From: G963665215 sp963665215
GTDB taxonomy: Bacteria > Chloroflexota > Dehalococcoidia > Lucifugimonadales > CAUZJF01
NCBI GenBank assembly: GCA_963665215.2
Contig: CAXXWW010000008.1
Location: 248,001-312,000 of the forward strand
Reading direction: 5' to 3'
Length of the DNA: 64,000 nucleotides
Shown: positions 35,381 through 44,365 of the stretch, piece after piece
Layout of the letters: the number at the start of each line of letters is the position of its first letter
Numbering within the stretch: the first letter of the stretch is position 1
The notes under the pieces: generated by a model
Told to the model about the DNA's origin: nothing
Databases searched by the model: none
The model's input: only the letters and a program-made list of their open reading frames with translations
Translations under genes and position numbers: made by a program

Positions 35381-35695
35381 ACCACTAGCATCGGTCGGGA
35401 GTATGAACTCGCTGCGAGCTTGGGATTTGGGACTCAGGAGCTACGCGAGATGACGCGTCAAGCCATAAGCGCATCGTTCACGTCAGATGAGAGGAAACAG
35501 CGGTTGCTTGTTGCCGCCCGAGCAGATGCTGAGCCGAAAGAGAGGACCGCGACCTGGTGAACGATCAGTACCGCGACTGAACGAACCTAATAGCTCGTGC
35601 ACGGCCCTACGCGTTATTTGGCATTGAAGGCGTCGACTGGAACCGATGGGTCTTCGACCAGCTTACGACACTAAGACCGAGAAACGGGGAGGACG

Positions 35696-36562
35696 ATGAT
35701 GGCCGACACTCCGATATTAGCGGGAGAACCGTTTAGCCCTCAGAAGACCCAGGAGATCGTGGAGCAGTTTTTCCGCGATGGGTACGTCCATATACCGGGC
35801 GTGCTTACTCCGGGGGAGATCTCCGCGCTTCGGGATAAGACCGACGAGCTCCTCGACGATCCCAAGCTTCAGGCGCGATACAATCCGAACCTGGGAGATG
35901 CCAGATATGTCCAGGTGAGGGACCACAAGACCTCAGGCGAAGAGCTCCCATTCATACTCAGAAACAGCATCGAACTCGACCAGATTTTCCGGGACATGCT
36001 GGTGCGCGAGCCGATCTTCAGTCTGGCCGAAGCCGCAGTGGGCAGAGACAGCAAGTTTTGCGGGCAAAACGTCATCCGAAACTTGCCCGGGCTGTCAATT
36101 GATCAGTGGCACTGCGATGGGCATGAAGCGTACTTCCCGCTTCCAGACGACATCAAACGGCACGACCCGAGGGTCCGAATGCCGGTGATGTGGTTTACGA
36201 TGCAGATGGCGTTGAGCGACATTGAGTCTATAGAGCACGGTCCCACGCAGTACGTCCCAGGCAGCCATTACTCGGGTCGAACGCCGAACGATCAGGAGAA
36301 CCCGGAGTTCGAAGGGAACGGACCCGTCTCAGTATTCTGCAAGGCGGGCGACATCTACCTGCAAGACCCGATGTGCTGGCATCGAGGTGCGCCGAACACC
36401 TCGGACCGCACACGCTACCTTTTTCAGTCGCAGTACGCGGCCCGCTGGGCGTACGTGCGCTTCAACCTGTTCAATCGCGTGCCGGTAGCTGAAGACGCGC
36501 TGCGGACGGCCAGCGATAAGCTCTTGAATCTCCTGGGGCGACCTCGACCCGCCGAGGCCTAG
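35696..36562 (+). CDS. Phytanoyl-CoA dioxygenase (PhyH) family protein, 2
   Basis: 288 residues. FFRDGYVHIPGVLTPGEI is the family start. The iron ligands are His and Asp in WHCDGHEAYF and the distal His in MCWHRGAPNTSDRTRY, whose Arg pairs with 2-oxoglutarate. YVPGSHYSG is the conserved loop. It is only distantly similar to the dioxygenase at 27350, so the pair is not a recent duplication. ATG 35696 or the next ATG (35699) follows GGGAGGACG. The substrate is unknown. Confidence 0.88.
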   Translation: MMADTPILAGEPFSPQKTQEIVEQFFRDGYVHIPGVLTPGEISALRDKTDELLDDPKLQARYNPNLGDARYVQVRDHKTSGEELPFILRNSIELDQIFRDMLVREPIFSLAEAAVGRDSKFCGQNVIRNLPGLSIDQWHCDGHEAYFPLPDDIKRHDPRVRMPVMWFTMQMALSDIESIEHGPTQYVPGSHYSGRTPNDQENPEFEGNGPVSVFCKAGDIYLQDPMCWHRGAPNTSDRTRYLFQSQYAARWAYVRFNLFNRVPVAEDALRTASDKLLNLLGRPRPAEA

Positions 36563-36714
36563 GTCCAATCCCCGATAGCAAAGCGCTCTCTCTGCTACTG
36601 TAATCCCGATGAGCACAAATGCTACTCGGAACGTGGTGGCTTCGTCGGCGCGGTTGAGGAGCACCACCGCGCCTGGAGGCGAGTAATCTGTGACCATCGC
36701 TGAGCAACGGCCGT

Positions 36715-37500
36715 CTAGCGGGCCTCTGCGAGGAGACCTACTTGTTCAGGGGACAGCCTCCATCCTGAGGCATTACAATTCTCCCTGGTATGGTCAGACG
36801 AGTCGGATTTGGGAATCGCGACCACATTCGCTTTAGTGGTGCACCAGTTCAGCGCCACTTGGACCTCCGTTTTGCCGGTGGCCTCGGCTACCGTTTCCAA
36901 CGCGCCATGACTCAGCTTGGCCTTGATGTTGCCTATCCCCCGGGCCAGTGGGCTGTAGGCGATGACAGTCACTCCACTATCCCGGCAATATGGTATGACA
37001 TCTTTCTCTACCGCCCTGTCCGCGAGACTGTAACGGACCTGATTGGACACGATCTTATTCTCGGTTGCGGCCTGAGCCTCCTCGAGATCTGCCACAGAGA
37101 AGTTGCTCACCCCGATGAACCGGATTTTCCCGCTGGACACGAGCTGGTCCATCGCGGACATGGTCTCGCCAATAGGGATTGCAGGGTTGGGCGCGTGCAG
37201 TTGGTACAGGTCGATGTAGTCGGTGCCCAAGCGCTTTAGGCTATTTTCGGCCGCGCTGATCACTTCATCGTGCTTGAAGTGCGAGGGTGAAACCTTGGTA
37301 GCAATGAACACCTTGTCGCGCATGTGTCGTATCGCTTCGCCCACCGCGCCCTCCGTCCCGTACACCTCAGCGGTATCGATGAGCGAAGCTCCCAGAGAAA
37401 TTCCGGTCTGCAGAGGCACATCGCCCCCTGTATACCCCGATGTCCCTAGCCCTATTTCAGGTATCCGGACACCCGTATTCCCCAGCTCAACGTATTCCAA
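36715..37500 (-). CDS. Aldo/keto reductase
   Basis: 261 residues of the AKR TIM-barrel family, which reduces carbonyls with NADPH. The catalytic tetrad is visible: Asp and Tyr in LIDTAEVYGTE, Lys in VFIATKVSP, His in LYQLHAPNP. GVSNFSVADLEEA and the C-terminal cofactor loop AIPKSDSSDHTREN (IPKS...R-N) fit the family. It is a little short at the C-terminus. It stands alone, facing the dioxygenase gene. Confidence 0.9.
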   Translation of the reverse strand: MEYVELGNTGVRIPEIGLGTSGYTGGDVPLQTGISLGASLIDTAEVYGTEGAVGEAIRHMRDKVFIATKVSPSHFKHDEVISAAENSLKRLGTDYIDLYQLHAPNPAIPIGETMSAMDQLVSSGKIRFIGVSNFSVADLEEAQAATENKIVSNQVRYSLADRAVEKDVIPYCRDSGVTVIAYSPLARGIGNIKAKLSHGALETVAEATGKTEVQVALNWCTTKANVVAIPKSDSSDHTRENCNASGWRLSPEQVGLLAEAR

Positions 37501-37665
37501 GCGTACACCTCCGAGATGGCGGCCATCCTATCGCGCAGAGTAACAAAATGCCTGGGTGGTTGACACCTCGCGACACATGGCCGGTCAGCCATGGCGATGG
37601 CGTGAGACAGCCCGGCCGCACTTCACGCACCAACCCAAAAAAACGTGGTGATGATCAGCGGCTGT

Positions 37666-37777
37666 TTACCGGTAATCCCCATATCAAGCTGCCTGGACCC
37701 AAGCAACGCACCATCCTCGACGAGAGCCATCGTAGTATCCCTCGCGAACGCCGTCAACCTTCCCATCAAGCGCATGG
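37666..37777 (+). repeat. Dispersed repeat family R, copy b
   Basis: TTACCGGTAATCCCCATATC, then AAGCTGC, ACGCACCATCCTCGACGAGA, GCCATCGTAGTAT and CCGTCAACC. It matches 45734-45963 and the inverse of 61450-61689. It ends just before IS1380 copy 3. The rest of the 37501-37804 gap shows no gene. Confidence 0.6.
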
Positions 37778-37804
37778 TTAGGTGGACCTCTACCGGTGTG
37801 CCTT

Positions 37805-39527
37805 AGCCCGAATCCACCGAAGGAGGGCGTCGGGTTAGCGTCCTGAGGCGGCAAGAAGGTGCTCCTGTGCTTCTGGGATAATGGTTTTGTAGCAAAAAAA
37901 CGGCCCCGGAAAAGGAGCACCCAGTAGATGCTGCCACGCAACCACCCCGACCGGATCCAAATCACCTTCGACGACCGCCGCTTGGTGGCCAATGCCGGGC
38001 TGCTCCTTCCGGCCACCCTGGCGCGGCACCTCGGCCTGCCCGAACTCGTCCGGCAGCGCCTCGACCTGGGCGATGCCCCGGGGCGGGCGAACACGAGCGA
38101 CAAGATGATGACGCTGGTGGCGTCTGCGCTGGCTGGGGGCGACTGCATTGACGACGCCGATGTGTTGCGCACCGGGGGGACGGCCTGCACCCTGGGCGGC
38201 ACTCTCAAGGCGCCATCCACCCTGGGCACCTTCCTGCGCAGCTTCCGGTGGGGCCACGTCCGTCAACTCGACCGGGTGAGCCGCGAGTTGCTGGCCCGGG
38301 CTTGGCAGGCCGGGGCGGGACCCGGCGACGGGCCCCTGACCATTGACCTGGACTCCACCATCTGCGAGACCTACGGACTGGCCAAGGAGGGCGCCCGCCA
38401 CCACGGCTATACCGGCAAGCGGGGCTACCACCCGCTGCTGGCCATCGCCGCCGGCACCGGAGACGTGCTGATGTCCCGGCTGCGCGAGGGCCGGGCCAAC
38501 ACCGCCCGCGGCGCCGCCCACTTCCTGCGGGAGACGGTGGGACGGGTGCGCTACGCCGGGGCCAACGGACGACTCACGCTACGGGCCGACAGCGGGTTCT
38601 ACACTCATGGCGTGGTATCCGTCTGCCGCAAGATGGATGTCCGCTTCTCCATCACCATCCGCCAGCACAAAAGCCTGCACAATCTCATCGAGGCGATACC
38701 CGAAGATGCCTGGACGCCGATTCCTTACTGGATGGACGGCGCCGCCGATGTGGCCGAGACCACCTGCACCCCCTTCCAGGCCGAGGCGGACGCCGCGCCG
38801 GTACGGCTCATCGTCCGGCGGGTGAAGCCGACGCCCGGTTCCCAACTGGCCCTCTTCGCCAAATACAGCTATCATGGCTTCATCACCGACCGGGACGGGG
38901 AGTTGCTCGAACTGGAGGCTGACCATCGCCGCCACGCCGAGATCGAGAATGCCATACGCGACCTCAAGTACGGCGTCGGGCTGAACCATCTCCCCTCGGG
39001 CCGCTTCGCCGCCAACGGCGCCTGGCTGGCCGTCCAGACGATGGCCCACAACCTGGCCCGCTGGACGGCGCGGATCGGTCTGGGAGAGCGGATAGCCACC
39101 ACCAAGACCCTCCGGCGGCGGTTCTTCTCCCTGGCCGGACGGCTCACCCGCTCGGCACGCCGGTTGACCCTGCATCTTCCGGATCGCTGGCCTTGGGCTG
39201 AGAAGTTCAGCCGCGCCTTGGCCCGGCTGCGAGCCATTCCACTCCCGGCCTGACGGCACCGTCGGCGACCGACCCACCCACCGGACAACCGAAGATCCCC
39301 GCAGACTCGTGCCAGCCCGGTCCGAGAGAGTTCCCTGCTGCGTATTCTCTCGCCATCCCGCGCATCGCAGCTCCCGCAGACGGCCATAGGGGCCCCTGTG
39401 CGGCGATGAAGACCGTCCGCCGACCTCCCTACCCCAAATGGAACCCAGGCTATTTCCCCTGTAGCTCCCTCACCCCCCTTCCGCTTTCCTCACGCCGTCC
39501 ATCCGTGTCCTTCGGTGGATTCGGGCT
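37805..39527 (+). mobile_element. IS1380-family insertion sequence, copy 3 (1723 bp)
   Basis: Leu/ATCCG sublineage, with TTA at both outer edges. Confidence 0.93.
37928..39253 (+). CDS. IS1380-family DDE transposase (copy 3)
   Basis: 441 residues, intact, and identical in protein sequence to copy 2 as far as I can read. Confidence 0.93.
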   Translation: MLPRNHPDRIQITFDDRRLVANAGLLLPATLARHLGLPELVRQRLDLGDAPGRANTSDKMMTLVASALAGGDCIDDADVLRTGGTACTLGGTLKAPSTLGTFLRSFRWGHVRQLDRVSRELLARAWQAGAGPGDGPLTIDLDSTICETYGLAKEGARHHGYTGKRGYHPLLAIAAGTGDVLMSRLREGRANTARGAAHFLRETVGRVRYAGANGRLTLRADSGFYTHGVVSVCRKMDVRFSITIRQHKSLHNLIEAIPEDAWTPIPYWMDGAADVAETTCTPFQAEADAAPVRLIVRRVKPTPGSQLALFAKYSYHGFITDRDGELLELEADHRRHAEIENAIRDLKYGVGLNHLPSGRFAANGAWLAVQTMAHNLARWTARIGLGERIATTKTLRRRFFSLAGRLTRSARRLTLHLPDRWPWAEKFSRALARLRAIPLPA

Positions 39528-39829
39528 TAGCTCCCTAGTCCGGACGGGGGCACTCCCATTCCCTTGCCCCTCAGGCTATACTGCCCCCAGAGGCACACCG
39601 ATGCGGAGTGGAACCAGGTCCTCCCCTCGACTGAGGGGTGCGGCCAGCGGAGAACGAGACAGTGTTTGGCCCCTGGCCTCGCTACGGGAGCACAGCGCAG
39701 GGGTCTAGCTACCTCTTAATCAGTGAGTCGTGCCGTCTCTGACATGAGCCTTGGGAGAAGAAGGCGCGCCTGGACGGTTGCGTCCGCGTTCGCCACGAGA
39801 CCGGGTGGCCATAAACCGAGGTGGTAAAC
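39528..39829. other. Intergenic, no gene recognised
   Basis: 302 bp between the IS and the ThuA fragment. There is no frame with protein character; GAGGTGG just before 39830 is the ribosome site of the fragment. Confidence 0.4.
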
Positions 39830-40102
39830 ATGGAAGATAGAGGACAGGCAGGCTCGGAAATCAAAGTGGCAATGGTCACCGGCCACCATGAGTACGACGT
39901 GGTCGACTTTCAGCAGCTCCTTCGCGGTATCCCGGGCATCGATTTCTACCCGCAGCACATGGAGGACTTCGTCCTCGACTCCGAGCAGGCGCGCAAGCAG
40001 TACGACGTGATTGCCTTCTACAACTACCAGCAGGAGACCCCCGCCGAGGGGCAAGACGAGCTCGGAATGCGGATGAAGGTCGCCCTGAGCCGCAGGAGCT
40101 GA
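39830..40102 (+). pseudogene. 5' fragment of a ThuA-like (trehalose-utilisation domain) gene
   Basis: From ATG 39830, IKVAMVTGHHEYDVVDFQQL and YDVIAFYNYQQETP match the start of the ThuA fold, a glutamine-amidotransferase-like domain, in which VxxVTGHHxYD and DVIxFYNYQ are typical. The reading stops after about 90 residues, where about 220 are normal, and the last dozen residues are no longer family-like. A 3' truncation is clear. ThuA-like proteins act on sugars, but the exact reaction is not known. Confidence 0.7.
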
Positions 40103-40191
40103 CCTCGGCACAATCCCTCGCTCCTTCCATGTCATCCTGAGGAGCGGGGTCCCGACAGACGGTCATCAACTATTGCAGCAACGTTATTTGG

Positions 40192-40370
40192 TTTCACCGA
40201 CATTCCCCATATCAAACTGCGGGCGTCCAAAGAATCCACAATCCGTGACGATATCGATGGTACGGACGCTCCGGAACGCTGTCAAACCACCCACCACCCC
40301 CAGGAATTCGCCCTAATATTGCCAGGGATGACATCGCAAACAACAGGGGTGGCCTGACCCTAACCGGCCC
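40192..40370 (+). repeat. Dispersed repeat family R, copy c
   Basis: GTTTCACCGACATTCCCCAT, ATCAAACTGCGGGCG, GACGATATCGATGGTACGGA, CGCTCCGGAACGCTGTCAAA, ACCACCCCC. This copy links the two halves of the family: its left part matches copies b and e, and its right part matches copy a. It lies between the ThuA fragment and tRNA-Cys, directly at the point where ThuA coding stops. Confidence 0.6.
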
Positions 40371-40540
40371 GTTGTTGCCGACATTTTGCCGACACACTTG
40401 CCGTCATGCGACGGTACGGGATAGTATGTAAGAGATGTGGCGGCCGAGGGGTCAGATACAGGAACGGACGAAACGGCCCTAGGAATGACCGGTCGGTACG
40501 GCCATGAACGAATCTCCTCCTCGGCACCTGCAATATTCGG

Positions 40541-40617
40541 GGCGACGTAGCCAAGTGGTCTAAGGCGGGGGTCTGCAAAACCCCTATTCGTCGGTTCGAA
40601 TCCGACCGTCGCCTCCA
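40541..40617 (+). tRNA. tRNA-Cys (anticodon GCA)
   Basis: GGCGACG pairs with CGTCGCC. The D arm is GCC-AAGTGGTCTAA-GGC, the anticodon arm is GGGGT-CTGCAAA-ACCCC with anticodon GCA, and the T arm is GTCGG-TTCGAAT-CCGAC. The discriminator is T, and CCA is encoded (40615-40617), unlike the tRNA-Asn in this window. Confidence 0.95.
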
Positions 40618-40819
40618 CCCAACTCAACGCATTGTAGACTGGCCTCTGGGGAACACTGGGGGCCTTGTTCTTTCTAAACCAGCTCGGATTTGCCCACTGT
40701 CCTGTTTTGACCGGTGCCCGACTTGCCGCGCGACGAAATCCCATCTTAGCTGTCTTTCCTCCCACAGGACGCCCCCTTGTGGCGAGGCACGGACTCTTGC
40801 TACATGCCCTGCGATGCCA

Positions 40820-41515
40820 TCAGCCCCCGATTTCGATGAGCTTAAACTGCTCCGCCAAGGGGACGCCTATTTTTTTCCCGATGGCGGCGTGCCTCTGGCG
40901 AGCGCGGGCCTCAGCCTCCTCGGTCCGCTGTCCCACCTGGCTAACGTGGCAGTACAGCGCTTCCCGCTTCTTTTGAAACGCGTCCTCGGTGATCTCAAGG
41001 AACGAATCTGGCTCCTCTGAGCCCCAAAGATACACCTGACGCACTTTGTGAGGCTCCAGTCCCTCCTGCAGATGCTCGGGATAGGCCAGATGGTCTCTGG
41101 CGTAGGGAAAGACCGCGTCCAGAGTTACTCGGCCGGCGATGTGATGGTCGCTGTGGCGAATGTACTTGCGGTTCGGGTCGATGGTCACTAACGTCTCCGG
41201 GCGGTGGGTCCGAATCTGGCGGACTATGCGCTCTCTGAGCTCGACGCTGTCCTCCAGACCCTGGTCCGGGTAGCCCAAGAAGGCCACCTCGGCTATCCCC
41301 AGGACTTCGGCCGCCTTCCTCTGCTCTTTTTGACGAATCTCCGCCAGCTCCTCCGAGGTTATGCTTCTGTCGCTGGTGCCCTTGTCGCCGTTGGTGCACA
41401 CTACCAGCACCACCCTGCGGCCCTGCGCCGACCACTGGGCGATCGTCCCTCCCACGCCCCCTTCCGCGTCATCGGGATGAGGCGTGACCACCAGGACCGG
41501 CCTAGGTTCATTCAT
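40820..41515 (-). CDS. LmbE/PIG-L family N-deacetylase
   Basis: 231 residues. The zinc site is PHPDD at the N-terminus (VVTPHPDDAEGGVGGTI) and SDHH in RKYIRHSDHHIAG, both hallmarks of the PIG-L/MshB/BshB fold that removes acetyl groups from GlcNAc-linked small molecules. VVLVVCTNGDKGTSD is also conserved. The exact substrate is unknown. A mycothiol or bacillithiol role would fit the SigR-type sigma factor at 58 kb, but nothing links them directly. ATG 41515 is chosen, with GAGAGGGG before it; the frame is open 10 codons further. Confidence 0.9.
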   Translation of the reverse strand: MNEPRPVLVVTPHPDDAEGGVGGTIAQWSAQGRRVVLVVCTNGDKGTSDRSITSEELAEIRQKEQRKAAEVLGIAEVAFLGYPDQGLEDSVELRERIVRQIRTHRPETLVTIDPNRKYIRHSDHHIAGRVTLDAVFPYARDHLAYPEHLQEGLEPHKVRQVYLWGSEEPDSFLEITEDAFQKKREALYCHVSQVGQRTEEAEARARQRHAAIGKKIGVPLAEQFKLIEIGG

Positions 41516-41987
41516 GGGTATTCCCCTCTCTCGCTTTTCTCCCACTCACCCGACAGGTATCCAGGGGATACCTCGGACCCTTGCTGGATGGTGGTCCCGT
41601 CCCCGGTCGTGGTCGGACGGGTCACCCTATCTCTTATCTCTCGTCGAATGCTAAGCCCTGCTCTATTGCAGCACAAGTTAGCCTGCACCGACGCCCGTAC
41701 CGGCTCCTCTTAGCCTACCACCATTGCTTGGGTATGTGCTTGCGCCTGGCGACCCGCCCATTTTCCTCCACCAGGTGGGCAACTCGGACGAGCTGGCGGT
41801 CGAAGCCATCAATCTGGACGAAGGGTATTAAGCCCAAATAAACCAGGACGGTGCAGGGCGTCGGCGGCTGAAGCGGCTGAAAGAGCGGTTCAGGGCGCCA
41901 AAATCAACGGGTACTCCAGTGGACACGATGGGGTGATAGACTGCATTCCGATATGTCCATATGATTGTCAGTGCCAAGGACGGCGCG
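41516..41987. other. 472-bp region with a possible C-terminal gene remnant
   Basis: No complete gene. On the plus strand, DPPIFLHQVGNSDELAVEAI to NLDEGY and TAA 41829-41831 reads like the genuine end of a lost protein. Its start is not present and the family is unknown. The rest shows nothing. Confidence 0.3.
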
Positions 41988-43355
41988 GAGGTATATTCAA
42001 AAAGTGTGTAAACAGTCAGGCAGTGTACCCTCTCTCTGAACAACACGGGCTCGAGGCCCAAGAGAGGAGATAGACCGCCCATGAGGAAGGAAAGCACTGA
42101 GAGTAGGTCGGAGTCAAGGCCGGAGTGGGAGCAGTTGGAGGATTGGGTGCGAAGCCAGGTCCAGAGGCTGATCCAGGAGTTGCTGGAGGAGGAGGTGACG
42201 GCGTTTCTGGGAAGGGCGAAGTCGGCGCTCAGATCCGACTCGGACAACGATACCGGCTATCGGAACGGATACGGCAGAGCCCGGAGGCTTACGCTGAGTT
42301 CGGGAACGATACAGCTGAGGCGGCCGCGAGTCCGCGATACCGAGGAGCAGTTCGAGAGCCGGCTGCTGCCGCTGTTCGTCAACAGGACCAGGAAGGTTGC
42401 TGAGTTGATCCCCGAGCTGTACCTGCACGGTCTATCCGAAGGCGACTTCGATCTGGCTTTGCGGGGGCTGCTGGGAGAGGACGCACCGGTATCGGCGAGC
42501 ACGGTGGCCCGGTTGAAGGATAAGTGAAACGATGAGCTTGCCCAATGGCGCAGCCGGCCCCTCGATGACCTGGAAGTGGTCTACATGTGGGTGGATGGAG
42601 TCTACGTCAAGGCTGGTCTTGAGAAGGAGAAGGCGGCGGTACTGGTGGTAATGGCGGCCCTGAGCGACGGGAGCAAGGTGGTGGTGAGCGCTGTTCCCGG
42701 ATACAGGGAGTCCACAGAGAACTGGTCCGAGGTGCTCAGGGACATCAAGCGCCGGGGCTTGAGCTGCCCGAGGCTGGTGGTTGGAGACGGACACCTGGGC
42801 ATCTGGGGAGCTCTGCGCAACGTCTATCCGCAGGCGGCAGAGCAACGCTGCTGGAACCACAAGATCGTAAACGTGCTCGCCAAGCTTCCAAAGCGACAAC
42901 AGGACCAGGCCAAGCTCATGCTGCGTACTATCCCCTACGCGCCGACTCGGACAGAGGCTGAGCGGCTCAGGACGGTGTTCACCAGGTGGTGCGGCGACCA
43001 TTCCTACGAGGCGGCCTCAGAGGCCTTGGGGCGGGACTGGGACCGCATGGTCACCTTCTATGACTTCCCAAAGGAGCACTGGGGGCACCTTCGCACGACG
43101 AACCCGGTAGAATCACCCTTCGCGGCCCTCAGGCTTCGGACCGATGCCGCCAAGCGCTACAAGAGGGTCGATCGGGCGATAGCGGTGATCTGGAAAATGT
43201 TGATGGTCGCCGAACAGCGCTTCAGGCGTCTGAAGGCCCCTGAGTTGATCGAAGACGTCTATCTCGGTGCACAGTATGCGGATGGAATCGCCATTGAATC
43301 AACGGCTGAGAAGGTCGCCGCCTGATGTCGTTTACACACCTATTGACGTAACCTC
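41988..43355 (+). mobile_element. IS256-family insertion sequence, copy 3 (1368 bp)
   Basis: Full length with intact ends, apart from A for C in the left end (GAGGTATATTC). The flanks GACGGCGCG and CTGCCGCGT do not match, so no target duplication remains. Confidence 0.93.
42081..43325 (+). pseudogene. IS256-family transposase, copy 3, with one nonsense codon
   Basis: Identical in length to the other copies, but TGG is TGA at 42525-42527 (KDK-stop in place of KDKW). This cuts the protein to 148 residues, before both catalytic Asp motifs. The remainder is open from 42576. Other differences are Gly for Glu in SEALGRDW and silent changes. Confidence 0.92.
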
Positions 43356-43401
43356 CTGCCGCGTTCCTTCGACGCTAGCAGTTTGATTTGGAAAACCCCG
43401 G

Positions 43402-44217
43402 ATGAAATACTACTACCGCGAACACCTGTCCGGATATCAGAGGGTCGAGCGGGAAGGCAAGGATTCATGGGGCGAAATCCACGGGCACCCAGACGGATTC
43501 GAGCGATTCTCGTCCAGGCCTTTCCTGGAGCAGGTACTACCGCAGCTCGAATTCGAACTCGAGCGGCCGCGGGCTCTTGAGTTGGGGTGCGGCACAGGTC
43601 CTGGGGCATGCTTCCTGGCGGAACGAGGCTTCCAGGTATATGCAGTCGACTTGATTCCGACCGCGATCGACATCGCCCGCAGGATTGCCGCGGAGCGCAA
43701 CCTGGACATCCACTACGAGGTCATGGACGTCACAAGAATCCCGCTGTCCGGCATTCGATACGACCTGATCGTCGACAGCTACTGTCTCCAGGGCATCGTT
43801 CTGGACGCGGACCGGAGGAGCGTGTTTGCTGCGGTCCGTGCCAGGCTAAAGCCGTCCGGGTACTACTTGATCAGCACGGCAATGTACGAGGACGCCCGGC
43901 ACCATCCCGACAACCCCATCGCCGACTCCGTCTCAGGAGGCGTCTATGACAGATACGACAAGCATTGTCTCTTCGACCCGACTACCGATGTCTATTACGA
44001 GCCGTTCTCTGGTACCGGATACGACTACGGGCTAGACGACGCGCCCGAGGACTACGAAGGAAGCACCCAGATCGCTGGACGATGGTATTTGCCGAGAAGG
44101 AGGTACCGCACCGCAAAAGGCTTGAGGGCAGAGCTGGAGGCCGAAGGCTTCAAGACGCTCCTCCAGACTGGTGGGTTGGGAGGGAACGTACTGTGTACGC
44201 TGGCTGCGGACCCTTAA
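43402..44217 (+). CDS. SAM-dependent methyltransferase (class I)
   Basis: 271 residues. ALELGCGTGPGACFLAERGF is motif I with the SAM-binding glycines. VYAVDLIPTAIDIARR carries the acidic residue that holds the ribose, and YDLIVDSYCLQGIV with LKPSGYYLIST are motifs II and III. The N-terminal and C-terminal extensions (DRYDKHCLFDPTTDVYYEPF) are not diagnostic, so the substrate is unknown. The gene lies between two inverted IS256 copies, 46 bp from one and 148 bp from the other. Confidence 0.85.
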   Translation: MKYYYREHLSGYQRVEREGKDSWGEIHGHPDGFERFSSRPFLEQVLPQLEFELERPRALELGCGTGPGACFLAERGFQVYAVDLIPTAIDIARRIAAERNLDIHYEVMDVTRIPLSGIRYDLIVDSYCLQGIVLDADRRSVFAAVRARLKPSGYYLISTAMYEDARHHPDNPIADSVSGGVYDRYDKHCLFDPTTDVYYEPFSGTGYDYGLDDAPEDYEGSTQIAGRWYLPRRRYRTAKGLRAELEAEGFKTLLQTGGLGGNVLCTLAADP

Positions 44218-44365
44218 GTCCCGACGGCACCGCATCTCAACCGCCGCTGTGGGCCGCACACGTCAAGCTAGTCCTTCCGGTTTTACCACTCTGGATAGCA
44301 ATCCTTCCATGCGGGGTCCTTGTACGCTCGGAGCAGGACGCAGTGGCGGGCCCGAGCCCACCATC

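Larger units (their letters stand above)
33941..35385 (+). mobile_element. IS630-family insertion sequence, copy 2 (1445 bp, internally duplicated)
   Basis: Same ends as copy 1, inserted at TA (33939-33940 and 35386-35387) in the adenosine deaminase gene. It is 208 bp longer because of an internal tandem duplication. Confidence 0.93.
31716..35560 (+). pseudogene. Adenosine-deaminase-family gene interrupted by IS256 and IS630 copies
   Basis: Removing both insertions with one target copy each rebuilds one adenosine-deaminase-like protein of about 340 residues, starting TTG 31716 (GGTGAG upstream). Parts in order: IPKADLHRHAET with the zinc HxH motif; IS256 after codon 13 (31756-33123); a long middle; GLGITCHVGEFSTANIT, broken by one extra C near 33672; RIGHGVHAA; CLTSNVVLGAV; NSDDPVRLCT; IS630 (33941-35385); and the tail SIGREYELAASLGFG to TGA 35560. 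All catalytic residues survive, so inactivation is recent. The family deaminates adenosine or related purines. Confidence 0.85.

Noticed and set aside
24142..35385. Composite transposon between the two IS630 copies
   Set aside because: Each sits at its own TA, and copy 2 reconstitutes the adenosine deaminase gene precisely.
43356..44365. Composite transposon: methyltransferase between inverted IS256 copies
   Set aside because: Copy 4 has its own 8-bp duplication, and the outer flanks of copies 3 and 4 do not match, so the two did not move as one unit.
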